The notes under the pieces were generated by a model. The model did not search any database, was not told where the DNA came from, and was given only the letters and a program-made list of their open reading frames with translations. Shown here piece by piece: positions 29,392-39,137 of a stretch of DNA of 64,000 bases (its first letter is position 1; the number at the start of each line of letters is the position of its first letter). Origin of the DNA: CAIWHR01 sp963809965 (GTDB lineage: Bacteria; Pseudomonadota; Gammaproteobacteria; Burkholderiales; Casimicrobiaceae); contig CAWELU010000061.1 in NCBI GenBank assembly GCA_963809965.1, positions 124,001-188,000 of the forward strand, in the 5' to 3' direction. The translations under genes were made by a program, and so were the position numbers.

Positions 29392-30051
29392 ATGACGCAT
29401 CCCCCGCAATCCCTGGCGCGCTGGCTGGCGCTGCTTGTCGTAGCCGCCCTGATGCTGGTATCGCTGGCCGCGCCGGCGCAACCTGCTCCGGTGGAGGAAG
29501 GCAAGCAATACCTCCGGCTCAAGAACCCGCAACCCGTCGAGACCGGCAAGAAGATCGAGGTGATCGAGTTCTTCTCGTACGGCTGCCCGCATTGCGGCGA
29601 CCTGGAGCCGATCCTGCAGGGATGGCTCAAGAATCTGCCGACCGACGTGCAGTTCCGGCGCGTACCGGTGATGTTCCAGGAACGCTGGATCGGGTACGCG
29701 AAGATCTACTACACGCTCGATGCGCTGGGCGCGGAGGCGAAGCTTTCCCCGGCGGTCTTTTCGACGATCCATGGCCGCGGCGGGAATCTCTGGCAGGACA
29801 AGGCGTTCTTCGACTGGGCGGCGGCCCAGGGGCTCGACCGCAAGGCAGTCGAGGACATGTACGCCTCGTTCGCGATCGCGGGCAAGGTGAAGCGTGCGCA
29901 ACTCGCCGCGCAGACTTACGGTATCCAGTCGGTTCCGGTCGTCGTCGTCGACGGCAAGTTCATCACCAAGGACGTTCCATCGCATGCCGCGATGCCCGCC
30001 GTGGTGGACGCCTTGATCGCCAAGGCGCGCGCGGAGCGTCCGAAGAGCTGA
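29392..30051 (+). CDS. dsbA: Thiol:disulfide interchange protein DsbA
   Basis: Periplasmic oxidase that introduces disulfides into exported proteins such as pilus and envelope components. 219 residues from this start. A signal peptide (about residues 1-32) precedes a thioredoxin fold with the active site CPHC in FFSYGCPHCGDLEP and the cis-Pro loop QSVPVVVV. ATG 29392 is preferred to ATG 29380 because a GGAGA sits 5 bp upstream of it, inside the longer reading. Intact. Confidence 0.93.
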   Translation: MTHPPQSLARWLALLVVAALMLVSLAAPAQPAPVEEGKQYLRLKNPQPVETGKKIEVIEFFSYGCPHCGDLEPILQGWLKNLPTDVQFRRVPVMFQERWIGYAKIYYTLDALGAEAKLSPAVFSTIHGRGGNLWQDKAFFDWAAAQGLDRKAVEDMYASFAIAGKVKRAQLAAQTYGIQSVPVVVVDGKFITKDVPSHAAMPAVVDALIAKARAERPKS

Positions 30052-30201
30052 CCGACCCGCCCGCGCGGCTGGTCGACCGCCGCCTCGTGACGGCGTGCCA
30101 TGCGAAGCCGAATAGCGCGGCCCTGACGACCGATCGCGCAACGAGAGCCGGACAGCGTTTTCGCCACGCCGATCGTTGCCGGGCTGCAGTTCGCGGCTAT
30201 C

Positions 30202-30975
30202 GTGGCCCGTCCACGCAACGTATTCATCACCGGCGCCAGCAGCGGCGTCGGTGCCGCGCTCGCGTCGCACTATGCTGCACAGGGCGCGAACGTGGGTGCG
30301 TTCGCGCGACGCAAGGCCGAAACCGAACGCCTCGTGGCGGCGTGCGCGAACGGGCGTGTCACTGCGTACCTCGGAGATGTGCGCGACGCGGGCGCGCTCG
30401 CGCATGCAGCCACCGATTTCATCGCTCGCTTCGGAGCGCCCGACATCGTCATCGCAAACGCCGGCATCTCTCGGGGCACGCTGACCGAACACGCTGCCGA
30501 CCTTCCCGCGTTTCGGGCTGTTTTCGACACGAACGTGCAGGGGATGGTCCACACGTTTCAGCCCTTTCTCGCCGCGATGAAGGCGGCGCGCCATGGCGGC
30601 ATCGTCGGCATCGCGAGCGTGGCGGGATTGCGCGGGCTTCCGGGCGCTGGCGCCTATTCGGCGTCGAAGGCGGCTGCGATCGTGTATCTCGAAAGTCTCC
30701 GGGTCGAGCTTCGGGGCAGCGGCATCTCGGTCGTCACGATCTGTCCCGGCTACATCGCGACGTCGATGACCGAGCGCAATCCGTATCCGATGCCGTTCCT
30801 GCTCGATGCCGACCGTGCGGCGCGCCTCATCGCGCGCGCGATCGAACGCCGCCGCCGTTTCTATGTGCTGCCATGGCAGATGGCGCTCGTCGGACGCCTG
30901 CTGCGCGTGCTGCCGCGCCCGATGTACGACATGCTTTTTTCTCGTGCGCCGCGCAAGCCGCGCCATCCCGACTGA
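30202..30975 (+). CDS. Short-chain dehydrogenase/reductase
   Basis: 257 residues. Classical SDR: cofactor motif TGASSGVG near the N-terminus, NAG (about residue 90), and the catalytic Ser...YSASK with Tyr and Lys at about residues 152 and 156. The C-terminal 50 residues are hydrophobic and Arg-rich (FYVLPWQMALVGRLLRVLPR), suggesting a membrane-associated subfamily acting on lipophilic substrates. Start is GTG at 30202. It follows dsbA after 150 bp, a neighbourhood I recall from other Betaproteobacteria. Substrate unknown. Confidence 0.9.
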   Translation: MARPRNVFITGASSGVGAALASHYAAQGANVGAFARRKAETERLVAACANGRVTAYLGDVRDAGALAHAATDFIARFGAPDIVIANAGISRGTLTEHAADLPAFRAVFDTNVQGMVHTFQPFLAAMKAARHGGIVGIASVAGLRGLPGAGAYSASKAAAIVYLESLRVELRGSGISVVTICPGYIATSMTERNPYPMPFLLDADRAARLIARAIERRRRFYVLPWQMALVGRLLRVLPRPMYDMLFSRAPRKPRHPD

Positions 30976-30991
30976 TCGACACCGGCCCCAC

Positions 30992-31023
30992 AAAAAGCGA
31001 AAGGGCCGCCCTGCGGCGGCCCT
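30992..31023 (-). terminator. Rho-independent terminator of the autotransporter gene
   Basis: On the minus strand the stem AGGGCCGCC-loop-GGCGGCCCT (31002-31023, nine perfect pairs) is followed by TTCGCTTTTTG, ending in a five-T run. It begins 27 bp downstream of the autotransporter stop and also lies 26 bp after the convergent SDR gene. Confidence 0.8.
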
Positions 31024-31049
31024 GCGCGAAGGCGAGACGATGGACTGCG

Positions 31050-32879
31050 TTACAGGGGCGCGCGAATCCCCACCGTGATCGCCCAATAGTCCGCGTCGCC
31101 GCGGGCCGCGGTGGCGGAACCGGTAACGAATCCGGAGACGCCGCCGAAATCGGCGCTCGCGCCGAGGTTGAAGAGCGCGTAGCTGTTATCGGGCTTGGCA
31201 GCCGGAATGCTGTAGCTGCCGCCGAGGGTGACCGAGGACGCCGTGACGGACCGATCGTCGTCCATCGAGTCGTATTCCCACGTCACCCGTGCAAACGGCC
31301 GCACGTTGCCGACGCGCCCCGCCGCCTGCCAGCCGAGGCTCCACAGCAGTTGCTCGCGCTCCTGCTGGTCGTAGGTGAGTGCGGTGCTGTCGGACCCCGT
31401 TTCCGAGAACTGGCGCACGATGGCTTTCGTGTACGCGACGCGAGCGTAGGGGCCGTGCAGCAAGTCCTGGTACTTGAACCAGTACCCGCCGAGCAGCCGC
31501 CCCGTGTACTCGTAGCCGCGCGTCTCGCCGCTTTCGTTGCGCACGGCGGGCCCGAGCGGGATGTTGCGATCGACGTCCGTGTAGTCGAGGCTGCCGGCAC
31601 CGAGCGTCGCGCCGACGTACCAAGGACCTTCGCCGTAGCCGGCGTAGATCGTCCCGGTGGGCTGCCGCAACTTGTAGCCACCGCCCGCGCCGCCAAAATC
31701 GCCCTTGTCTTCGGTATAGCCGAACATGACGCCCATGAGCATTCGATCGGAGACCTTCATGTCGCCGCCGACGGCGATCGTATTGGTATTGGCGCTGCCA
31801 TTGTTCGGGCCGGCACTCATGTCGCTGCTGCCATAGTCGTAAGCGACCCACGCCTCCAGCCTATTCGGCGTGCGGGGCGCGTCGAAGCTCGACCACATCC
31901 GGCCGTCGAGCGCGCGGAAATTCGCCTGCTCGACCGCAAGCGGGGCTTCGGCGAGTGTAGCGATCTGCTGAGGGCCGGTGATCATCGACTCTGCCGCCTG
32001 CGCAAGGATCGCGTGGCCCGCCGTAGTCGGATGGACGCCGTCGGCGAACAGGTAGGTCGACGCGGCGTTCGGCGTCACGAGGTTTGCCGGCGTGCAGACC
32101 AGCGACGACGTTGTGCCGCAGGCCGGCGCAGTCACGTTCGTGAAGCCGTATGTGGCCGGATTGGCCACGATCTCGTTCACGAGCGCCCCAGTATTGACCC
32201 GGATTGTCGGGATACCGGAGGCGTTGAGCGCGCCGTAGAACGTAGTGTAGTAGAGCGAAACGACCGCGCTTATCTGGCCGATCGCCGGATTCCCGGCATA
32301 CGCCGGCAGCTTGCCGACGTCCGGGTAGTTCCACACGAGGATGTATTGCGCACCGCCGGCGCGCAGTACCGCGACCTGCTGCGCGAGTTGCGTTGCCGCG
32401 AGCGCCAGGTTGGCCTGAACTTCGGCCGAGGTGATCTTGCCCGATTGAAAATCGGAGTACTGGGTGAAAAAGTCGTTCGCGCCGCCCCAGACGGAATAGA
32501 GGGCATTCGAGTCGAGCGGACCCTTGGCGACCAGCTGCTGGATCTGCGTTGCGATCGGCACCGCGACATTGGTCGGAGGGGCGGGTGGGTAACCCGGCAA
32601 CAGCGTCACGCGCGCCCCGCCGTACGCGTAATCGTTTCCACCCTGATTGGCCGGTGTGGCGGAGAAGCCGAAGTACTGAGCGAACGGCTGCGCCCACACC
32701 GGACCTGGGTTGGTCGTGAACATTCCGGTGCCCGGCGGCAGGACGGGCTTGTACGAGCCCATGTCCGTGTAGCTGTCGCCGAAAAAGTACACGCCGCTGA
32801 ACTGTGCGGCGACATTGCCGGAGGCCGCGAGCGCAATGGCAATGGCGCCCGACAGCAGGGTGCGCTTGGTGGTTCGCAT
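31050..32879 (-). CDS. GDSL-family esterase/lipase autotransporter (EstA-like)
   Basis: 609 residues. The signal peptide (about 1-25, cleaved near VAAQ) is followed by an SGNH/GDSL hydrolase domain with block I FFGDSYTD (nucleophile Ser), block III GGANDFF (Asn), and block V DGVHPT (Asp, His). The last 280 residues form an autotransporter beta-barrel, rich in alternating aromatic strands, ending in APL and not the more usual aromatic residue. The predicted role is a surface-anchored esterase, type Va secretion. ATG 32879 (MRTTKRTLL) is chosen over 32912 because it begins the signal peptide. Divergent from the FecR-like gene; its own terminator follows. Confidence 0.92.
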   Translation of the reverse strand: MRTTKRTLLSGAIAIALAASGNVAAQFSGVYFFGDSYTDMGSYKPVLPPGTGMFTTNPGPVWAQPFAQYFGFSATPANQGGNDYAYGGARVTLLPGYPPAPPTNVAVPIATQIQQLVAKGPLDSNALYSVWGGANDFFTQYSDFQSGKITSAEVQANLALAATQLAQQVAVLRAGGAQYILVWNYPDVGKLPAYAGNPAIGQISAVVSLYYTTFYGALNASGIPTIRVNTGALVNEIVANPATYGFTNVTAPACGTTSSLVCTPANLVTPNAASTYLFADGVHPTTAGHAILAQAAESMITGPQQIATLAEAPLAVEQANFRALDGRMWSSFDAPRTPNRLEAWVAYDYGSSDMSAGPNNGSANTNTIAVGGDMKVSDRMLMGVMFGYTEDKGDFGGAGGGYKLRQPTGTIYAGYGEGPWYVGATLGAGSLDYTDVDRNIPLGPAVRNESGETRGYEYTGRLLGGYWFKYQDLLHGPYARVAYTKAIVRQFSETGSDSTALTYDQQEREQLLWSLGWQAAGRVGNVRPFARVTWEYDSMDDDRSVTASSVTLGGSYSIPAAKPDNSYALFNLGASADFGGVSGFVTGSATAARGDADYWAITVGIRAPL

Positions 32880-32960
32880 GGAGTGGGTCTCCTTGGGGCG
32901 CCGCGGGGACAAGGAATCGCGGAGATAGTCGGAATCGAGGCGATGGTCGAATCGCGACGA

Positions 32961-32980
32961 CGGTTACATACGGTTACATA
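32961..32980. repeat. Perfect tandem 10-bp direct repeat in a divergent promoter region
   Basis: CGGTTACATA occurs twice in immediate succession in the 223-bp gap between the divergent esterase and FecR-like genes. One helical turn of spacing puts both copies on the same DNA face, as expected for cooperative regulator binding. No known consensus is recognised. Confidence 0.6.
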
Positions 32981-33102
32981 GTCTAATCCAAAACACTCCC
33001 TCCATCCCCGGGGCAGCGGCGTGGTTGGACGCCGACCGAGCCGCACGGGTCAACGCACAGCGTCCGGCGGCCGTTTAGGGCGGCATCGAAGGAGGTTTGG
33101 TC

Positions 33103-35449
33103 ATGCGCACCCCTTTTCGTATGCCGCGATCCTTTCGTCCCGTCGCGGGTGAGGATCGTTCGATGCCGCCGATCCTTGCCTGGCTGCTCGCAATGCTTCT
33201 GGCGGCAGTCCCATTCGCCGCGCGCGCCGACGACGATCTTCCCGGACGCGTGGGTCGCATTGCCGAATTTGCGGGCCAGCTCTTCCTGGCGCCGGAAGAC
33301 CGCGCGACGGAGTGGGAAGCGATCGATCTCAACTACCCGGTCACGTCCGGCGACAACCTGTGGGTCTCCGGCGACGGACGCGCCGAGGTCGACTACGGCG
33401 GCGGGCAGTTCCGGCTCGCAGGCGACACCAACCTGCACGTCTCGCGGCTCGACGATCGTCAGCTCGCGCTCTTCGTCGCGCAGGGGCGATTGATCGTCCG
33501 CGTCCGTGTGCTCGATCCGGGCGACGCGACGCGCGTCGATACGCCGAATACGCAGGTGACGCTGACGCGGCCCGGCCTCTACCGGATCGATGTCACGCCG
33601 GATCGGCAGCACACAACGGTCACGGTGCGCGAGGGCGAAGCGATCGTCGCGTTGGCGAACGGCGCGCAGCAGGCGCTGCCCGGGCAGACCGCTTCGGTCC
33701 TCGGCCCCGACCCGGTCAACGCCGATGTCCGCAACACCATCGGCCTTGACGGGTTCGACACCTGGAGCGCGAACCGTGATCGGTACTACGAACGCCCACG
33801 TTCGACCGCGTACGTGTCGCGGGAGATGGTCGGGTACGCGGATCTCGACGAGTACGGGTCGTGGCAGACCTATCCGGATTACGGCGCCGTCTGGTTTCCG
33901 ACGGAAGTGGCTGCCGATTGGGCCCCGTATCGCGACGGCTATTGGGCGAACGTCGGCGGCTGGGGCTTCACCTGGGTCGATTACGCCCCGTGGGGCTACG
34001 CGCCGTTCCATTACGGCCGCTGGGCCTGGATCGGCGGTCGCTGGGGGTGGTGTCCGGGAACCTACGTCGCGCGCCCGATCTGGGCACCCGCGTTGGTCGG
34101 CTGGTTCGGCGGGGGCGGCTGGGGACTCTCGGTGAACGTGGGCGCCCCCGTTTACGGCTGGGTACCGCTGGGTTGGGGTGAGGCGTACCTCCCGTGGTGG
34201 AGACGGTGCTCGTACAACTGCTGGACCCGTTACAACCGTCCCTACAACGTCAACGTCCGGGTCCGTCCGACGGCGCCGCCGCCGCGCTACTCGAATATCG
34301 GGGTGCCGGGGGCAGTCACGGCGGTTTCCGCCACGACGATTGCGAGCCGCCGGCCCATTCCGGCGAATCGGGTTCAGGTTCCGGCGTCGCTCGCGACTTC
34401 CGCGCCCGTGATGTGCGACTTCGCCGGCGGTGCAGCCAGGACCGGCCCCCATGCCGCGCGTCAAGCCCGGTGATGGCACCACGCCGCGGCCCGCATCGAC
34501 GTTCATCCCCCCGTCGCGGGCGCGCGCGATCGGTGCTGGCGATGGGTCGAGGCCGGCAGCCGCCATGCAGGGAACAGCACAGGGCGCGGCGCCAAGTGGC
34601 GCCGCGGGTGCTGTTGCTGCTCCGAGCGGTGCACCTTCCCGGGCGTTCACGGCTCCACGGACTGACGCGCCTGCTCGCCCGAGTCCGGCAACGGTTGGCG
34701 CGCCGGGCGCCGGTGCTCCGAGTGTCGGGGCTCAGGCGCCAACCGCAACTCGAAGTGGGCAGGCGGGTACCTGGATGCCGCAGCAACGGGCCGGAACGCC
34801 CCCGGCGTCGGCGACGGCACCGGGGGCCGCACAGGCCGACACCAGCGCGCCGGCGCAACATCGGCCACAGTCCCAGTCATTGCGCTCGCGCGACATTCCC
34901 GCAAGTGCCGTCGGCATCGCGGGGCCTGACCCGCGAAGTGGCGTGGCGGTCCCGCGAAGTGGTGCCATGTCGGTCCCGCCAAGTGGCTCCGCGGCGGTCC
35001 CGCGAAGTAGTGCCATGTCGGTCGCCCCAAGCGGCGCTGTACCCGTCCCAGCGCCAGCAGCAGTTGCCCAACCTCCGGCACAGCAACGGCAGCAGCGAGA
35101 AGCATCCGCGCCTCCGGCGGTGCAAGCACCGTTGACGCTTGGTTCGCCGGCGCCGCGCACTGCGCCGAATTCGGTGCCGATCCCCGTGCCGGGCGGCCGC
35201 TCCGCGCCACCGTCCCGGTCCCCGGTTGGCGTCGTCGCCCCAATGCCGACACCCTCGGGAGCGGCGCCCCAGCTAATTGCGCCGCAGATGACAGCGCCCC
35301 AAGTGATGGCACCCCAGGTGACGGCGCCGATTCCCCAAGGCGGCGCACGCCCGGCCACACTCGGAAGCGGGCGGGCCGACACGTCGGGGCGCGGCGGGGA
35401 GAGGCCGGACGCGAATAATTCAGCGGTGCCGGGACCCCCAATGAAGTGA
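33103..35449 (+). CDS. FecR-domain / DUF6600 secreted protein with low-complexity tail (frameshift near 34415)
   Basis: About 780 residues. A strong Shine-Dalgarno (AAGGAGGT, 33089-33096) fixes the ATG at 33103. Signal sequence to about residue 42; FecR-like beta domain (about 60-190: VTSGDNLWVSGDGRAEVDYG); DUF6600 region of Trp/Tyr/Gly-rich repeats (YRDGYWANVGGWGFTWVDY, YGRWAWIGGRWGW; about 255-350). After a frame change near 34415, a tail of about 340 residues is almost entirely Pro, Ala, Ser, Gly, Thr and Val with short imperfect repeats (VPRSGAMSVPPSG; PQMTAPQVMAPQVTAP). Such proteins are exported and of unknown function; the tail resembles cell-wall or matrix linkers. Divergent from the esterase autotransporter. 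Confidence 0.8.
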
Positions 35450-35492
35450 CTGTGACCGACCGGCGGCGCGCCGTGATTGCGGCGCTGGAGAT

Positions 35493-35521
35493 GCAAACGC
35501 CGGGGAGAACCCGGCGTTTGC
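35493..35521. terminator. 12-bp hairpin between convergent FecR-like and glycine-zipper genes
   Basis: GCAAACGCCGGG, loop GAGAA, CCCGGCGTTTGC. It sits midway between two converging stops (44 and 21 bp away), so a bidirectional terminator is the natural reading. There is no extended T-run, but the stem's distal end is A/T-rich. Confidence 0.6.
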
Positions 35522-35542
35522 GCTCATGGCGGCGGTTCTCCG

Positions 35543-35987
35543 TCAGGGCGCTAGCAGCGCCAGACGCCGGCCACCGTCGACGAGCTTGACGCGCTCGCCT
35601 TCGTGCACCGTCGGCTGATTGGTGTAGTGAAAGCTGCGTGTTTCGCCGCCGTCCATCTTCAGCGTGACGAGCCAATAGCTGGTCGTCCGCTTGTTCTTTT
35701 CGACCTCGTTGCCGACGTACGCGCCGCCCGCCGCACCGGCGATCGTGGCGACCGTGTTCCCGCGGCCACTGCCGATCTGATGGCCAATGACGCCGCCCAG
35801 GACACCACCCGCAACGGCGCCCAGCCCCGTACCCTTGCCTTCCTCCTGGACGAAACGAATCGATTGCACGCGCCCGCATTCCGCGCACTTGGGCGGGGCC
35901 TGGGTCTGGCCAAGCGCAGCCGACCCCGTGCACAGCGATGGTCGCGGCGAGGGCGACCGACGCCAACAGCGACTCGATGCGATTCAT
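35543..35987 (-). CDS. Glycine-zipper 2TM-domain outer-membrane protein (frameshift near 35920)
   Basis: About 147 residues. N-terminal hydrophobic signal (MNRIESLLASVALAATIAVHG), then after a frame change near 35920 the conserved CAECGRV segment and the glycine zipper GLGAVAGGVLGGVIGHQIGSGRG...AGAAGGAYVGNE, typical of small surface-antigen-like (17-kDa/SlyB-type) proteins. The C-terminus (YWLVTLKMDGGETRSF) is a small beta domain. One surplus base explains the shift. It lies between a FecR-like gene and phaC; the role is probably outer-membrane integrity, inferred from the family. Confidence 0.82.
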
Positions 35988-36043
35988 GGCTGACCTCCGT
36001 GGATGATATGACCTTCCGACCGCAACAACGGCGACCTGTTCCA

Positions 36044-37867
36044 TCACGACGCGTCGGCGCGCATCCGCACGTAGCTGCCGGGCGCGGCTTCGATCACCTT
36101 CAGCTTGCCCTTGCCCGGAACGCGGGCGGGAACCTGGCCGCCCAGATTCGGCGCGAGCCAGGCCTTCCAATCCGGCCACCAGGAGCCTTCGTGCTGCTTC
36201 GCGCCCTCCAGCCACGCGTCCGCCGATTCCGGCAGCTTGTCGTTGGTCCAGTAGCCGTACTTGCCGGCGGAGGGCGGGTTGATCATGCCGGCGATGTGAC
36301 CGGAGCCGGACAGGACGAACCGCGCGCGACCGCCGAGGACGAGCGGACCCTCGTAGGTCGTCTTCCAGGGAGCGATGTGGTCCTCGATCGCCGAGACGAA
36401 GTACGTCGGCACGGTGGACTTCGCGAGGTCGATCGGCACCCCGGCGAGCGTGATTCCGCCCGGTACGCGCAGCAGGTTCTTCATGTACATGCTGCGCAGG
36501 TAGAAGCTGTGCATCGTCGCCGGCATGCGCGTCGAGTCGCTGTTCCAGTGCAGCAGGTCGAACGGGAACGGATCGCGGCCGAGCAGGTAGTTGTTGATGA
36601 CGAACGACCAGATGAGGTCGTTGCTGCGCAGCATGTTGAACGTGGTCGCCATCTCGGATCCCTCGAGGAACCCGCGCTCGCTCATCTTGCGCTCCAGCGA
36701 GGCGACCTGTTCCTCGTCGATGAACACCTCGAGCTCTCCGGCCCGGGTGAAATCGATCAGCGAGGTCATGAAGGTCGCGCTGACAATCCGCTTGTCCTTC
36801 TTCGCCGCCATGTACGCGAGTGTCGCAGCGAGCAGCGTGCCGCCGAGGCAGTAGCCGATCGCGTTGACCTCCTTCTCTCCCGTCGCCTTCTCGACCGCGT
36901 CGAGCGCGGCAAGGGTTCCCTCGGTCAGGTAGTCCTCGAAGTCCTTGTGCGCGAGCCGCTCGTCCGGGTTCACCCACGAGACCACGAAGACGGTGAGCCC
37001 CTCGTCGGTCGCCCACTTGACGAACGAATTCTTCTCCCGAAGGTCGAGGATGTAGTACTTGTTGATCCACGGCGGAATGATGAGCAGCGGTCGCTTGGCT
37101 ACCTTCGTCGTCGTCGGCTCGTACTGCAGCAGTTGCAGCAGGTCGTTCTGGTAGACGACCTTGCCGGGCGTGGTCGCGATGTTGACGCCGAGCTCGAAAG
37201 CCTTGGGGTCGGTCATCGAGATCTTGAGGCGCCCGTTGCCTCGCTCGATGTCATCGAGCAGATTGTGCAGGCCGCGCACCAGGTTCTGCCCGCCCGTTGC
37301 GACGGTCTCGCGGAAGACCTCGGGATTGGTCAGCGCGAAGTTGGATGGCGCGAGCGCGTCGATGTACTGGCGGGTGAAGAAATCGACCTTCTTCCGCGTC
37401 GCGTCGTCGAGTCCCTCGACGTTGCCGACGGCATCGTGCAGCCAGCGCGCGGCGATCAGGTAGCCCTGCTTGATGTAGTCGAACAGGAAGTGTTCTTCCC
37501 AGTCCTCGTGCTTGAACCGCTTGTCGCTCTTGGCGGGGGTGGCGACCGGCTCCGCCGCAGCGCCGAGCATCTTCATCGTGGAGGTCTGCCACAGGCTCAT
37601 GTAGTCCCACCACAGATTCATCTGCGCCTCGGCGAGCCGGTAGGGGTTCGCCATCATCTTGGCGGCCAGCTCCATGAACGCCTTGCCGATCCCGAGCTCG
37701 TCGGTGACGAGCGAATGGCCGGACCCGGCTTGGCGCGCCGCGAAATCGCCGATCAGCTTGGCGCTCTTCTCGGCTGCCGAGCGGAGCGATTCGGCGAGTG
37801 CGACGGGGTCGTAGGACGGCGTCGGAGCGGCATCGGGGGCGGTTGCGGACTTGGCAGGCGAGGACAT
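36044..37867 (-). CDS. phaC: Class I poly(R)-hydroxyalkanoate synthase
   Basis: Polymerises hydroxyacyl-CoA to PHA granules. 607 residues, intact. N-terminal helical PhaC_N domain, then an alpha/beta hydrolase core with the lipase-box-like GYCLGGT (nucleophile Cys about residue 336), the catalytic Asp in EDHIAPW and the His in GSGHIAG; the PWINKYYILD and WSDNSDST-like regions are recognisable. No phaA, phaB or phasin is adjacent, although a thiolase and liu genes lie just beyond on the other strand. It is 32 bp downstream of the hydrolase gene at 37900 and probably cotranscribed. Confidence 0.96.
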   Translation of the reverse strand: MSSPAKSATAPDAAPTPSYDPVALAESLRSAAEKSAKLIGDFAARQAGSGHSLVTDELGIGKAFMELAAKMMANPYRLAEAQMNLWWDYMSLWQTSTMKMLGAAAEPVATPAKSDKRFKHEDWEEHFLFDYIKQGYLIAARWLHDAVGNVEGLDDATRKKVDFFTRQYIDALAPSNFALTNPEVFRETVATGGQNLVRGLHNLLDDIERGNGRLKISMTDPKAFELGVNIATTPGKVVYQNDLLQLLQYEPTTTKVAKRPLLIIPPWINKYYILDLREKNSFVKWATDEGLTVFVVSWVNPDERLAHKDFEDYLTEGTLAALDAVEKATGEKEVNAIGYCLGGTLLAATLAYMAAKKDKRIVSATFMTSLIDFTRAGELEVFIDEEQVASLERKMSERGFLEGSEMATTFNMLRSNDLIWSFVINNYLLGRDPFPFDLLHWNSDSTRMPATMHSFYLRSMYMKNLLRVPGGITLAGVPIDLAKSTVPTYFVSAIEDHIAPWKTTYEGPLVLGGRARFVLSGSGHIAGMINPPSAGKYGYWTNDKLPESADAWLEGAKQHEGSWWPDWKAWLAPNLGGQVPARVPGKGKLKVIEAAPGSYVRMRADAS

Positions 37868-37899
37868 TGGCGGGACCTTCTCGTTCGAGGGGTTGGTGG

Positions 37900-38955
37900 C
37901 TAGCGTTCGACTGCCGCAAAACGAACCGCGCGGTCGGGGCGGACGATGCGGTCGAGTTTCGCCGTGCGCCAGAGATGGTTGAGATGAGCGATCGTCTCGC
38001 CCATCGCGAAGAAGTGCTGTTGCACGTCCAACTCGCGCGGAAAGAGCACGGGCACGAGTTCCGCTGCCGAGAGCGGCTTCGCTGCATCGAGGACCGCCGC
38101 GTTGAGCTCGGACAGCCGCGCGACGTGATGCGCGCGCAGTTGGCCCACACGCAGGGCGATACCGCGGAACGGGAGTCCGTGCGACGGCAGCACCAGCGCG
38201 TCGCCGGGCAGCACCTCGAACGCAGCGAGCGAATCGAGAAAGCGAGCGAGCGGATCGGCATCCGGCTCCACCGCCCAGACGCTTATGTTCGTGCTGATCT
38301 TGGGCAGCAGCATGTCTCCGGATATCAGCACATTGAGTGCGGCGGAAAAGAGCGAGGCGTGCTCGGGAGAGTGACCGTGGCCCTCGACGATGCGCCACGA
38401 GGTGCCGCCGGCGTGCCGCGTGTCGCCGTCGAGCAGGCGATCGAAGCTTTCCGGCAGTTCGGGAACGCCGCGCCGATACGTGTTGCCCCGCTTCCCCAGG
38501 GTTGCGAGGGACGTCGCATCCATGCCGTGGCGGGCGAAGAGCTCGTGCGTCGCCTCCCGGGTGTAGCCGCTGTGCTGGCCGGCCATCGCATGCGCGGCCA
38601 GGAACTCGGCGTGCGTCATTGCGACCGGCGCCGCGAATCTCGCCGCCAGCCAGGCGGCATTGCCCACATGATCGGGATGCGAGTGCGTCGCGATGATCCG
38701 GCGGATCGGCCGTCCGGCCATCGTCGTCACGAAATGACGCTCCCACAGCGCACGCGTCACGTCGCTGCCAAAGCCGCAGTCGACGAGCGTGTGGCCGCCA
38801 TCGTCATCCTCGAGCAGCCACAGGTTGATGTGGTCGAGCGCGAAAGGCAGCGGCATCCGCAGCCACAGAATTCGCGGAGCGATCTCGATCGCCTCGCCCG
38901 GCGCCGGCGGGGCGGCGAACGGGTAGTCGAGCAAGGCCGGCAACGGCGCGGTCAT
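37900..38955 (-). CDS. Metallo-beta-lactamase-fold hydrolase
   Basis: 351 residues. The binuclear-zinc signature is THSHPDHVGN, with downstream GHGHSPEH and SGDMLLP motifs carrying further ligands. The C-terminal helical extension (HHVARLSEL..., QQHFFAMGETIAHLNHL) matches glyoxalase II-like/LACTB2-type thioester hydrolases. ATG 38955 is preferred; the longer reading from 39075 includes a proline/arginine-rich stretch near the liuR upstream region. It is probably in one transcript with phaC. Substrate not determined; a CoA- or glutathione-thioester is plausible from context. Confidence 0.85.
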   Translation of the reverse strand: MTAPLPALLDYPFAAPPAPGEAIEIAPRILWLRMPLPFALDHINLWLLEDDDGGHTLVDCGFGSDVTRALWERHFVTTMAGRPIRRIIATHSHPDHVGNAAWLAARFAAPVAMTHAEFLAAHAMAGQHSGYTREATHELFARHGMDATSLATLGKRGNTYRRGVPELPESFDRLLDGDTRHAGGTSWRIVEGHGHSPEHASLFSAALNVLISGDMLLPKISTNISVWAVEPDADPLARFLDSLAAFEVLPGDALVLPSHGLPFRGIALRVGQLRAHHVARLSELNAAVLDAAKPLSAAELVPVLFPRELDVQQHFFAMGETIAHLNHLWRTAKLDRIVRPDRAVRFAAVER

Positions 38956-39137
38956 CGAAAGTGCAGTGGCGAGGAGCGGGCTCTGGCGAGGTCGCCGGTG
39001 ACGGCGCAGCTCTGGTTCGTGCGGCAGCGATTTGTGCAACGCAGCATCCTCGGGGGAAATGACCGGGGCTGTCAAGCCGATATGGTATCGTCACACCTCC
39101 CCGTTGACCCGTCTTTTTTCGCCTCCGGCGCCTCCCG

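Noticed and set aside
29592..32981. 1129-codon plus-strand open frame opposite dsbA, the SDR and the autotransporter
   Set aside because: It is a high-GC shadow; the real genes in the region have clear catalytic motifs in other frames.
34647..37070. 807-codon minus-strand open frame
   Set aside because: Mostly an out-of-frame shadow of phaC and the FecR-like tail; only its short internal MNRIESLL segment is real, as the N-terminus of the glycine-zipper protein.
35603..37903. 766-codon plus-strand open frame opposite phaC
   Set aside because: Antisense shadow of phaC and the glycine-zipper gene; it is Arg/Val-rich without domains.
36044..38746. 900-codon minus-strand reading as an N-terminally extended PhaC
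   Set aside because: The first 293 codons are a shadow of the metallo-beta-lactamase gene; the real PhaC starts at 37867.
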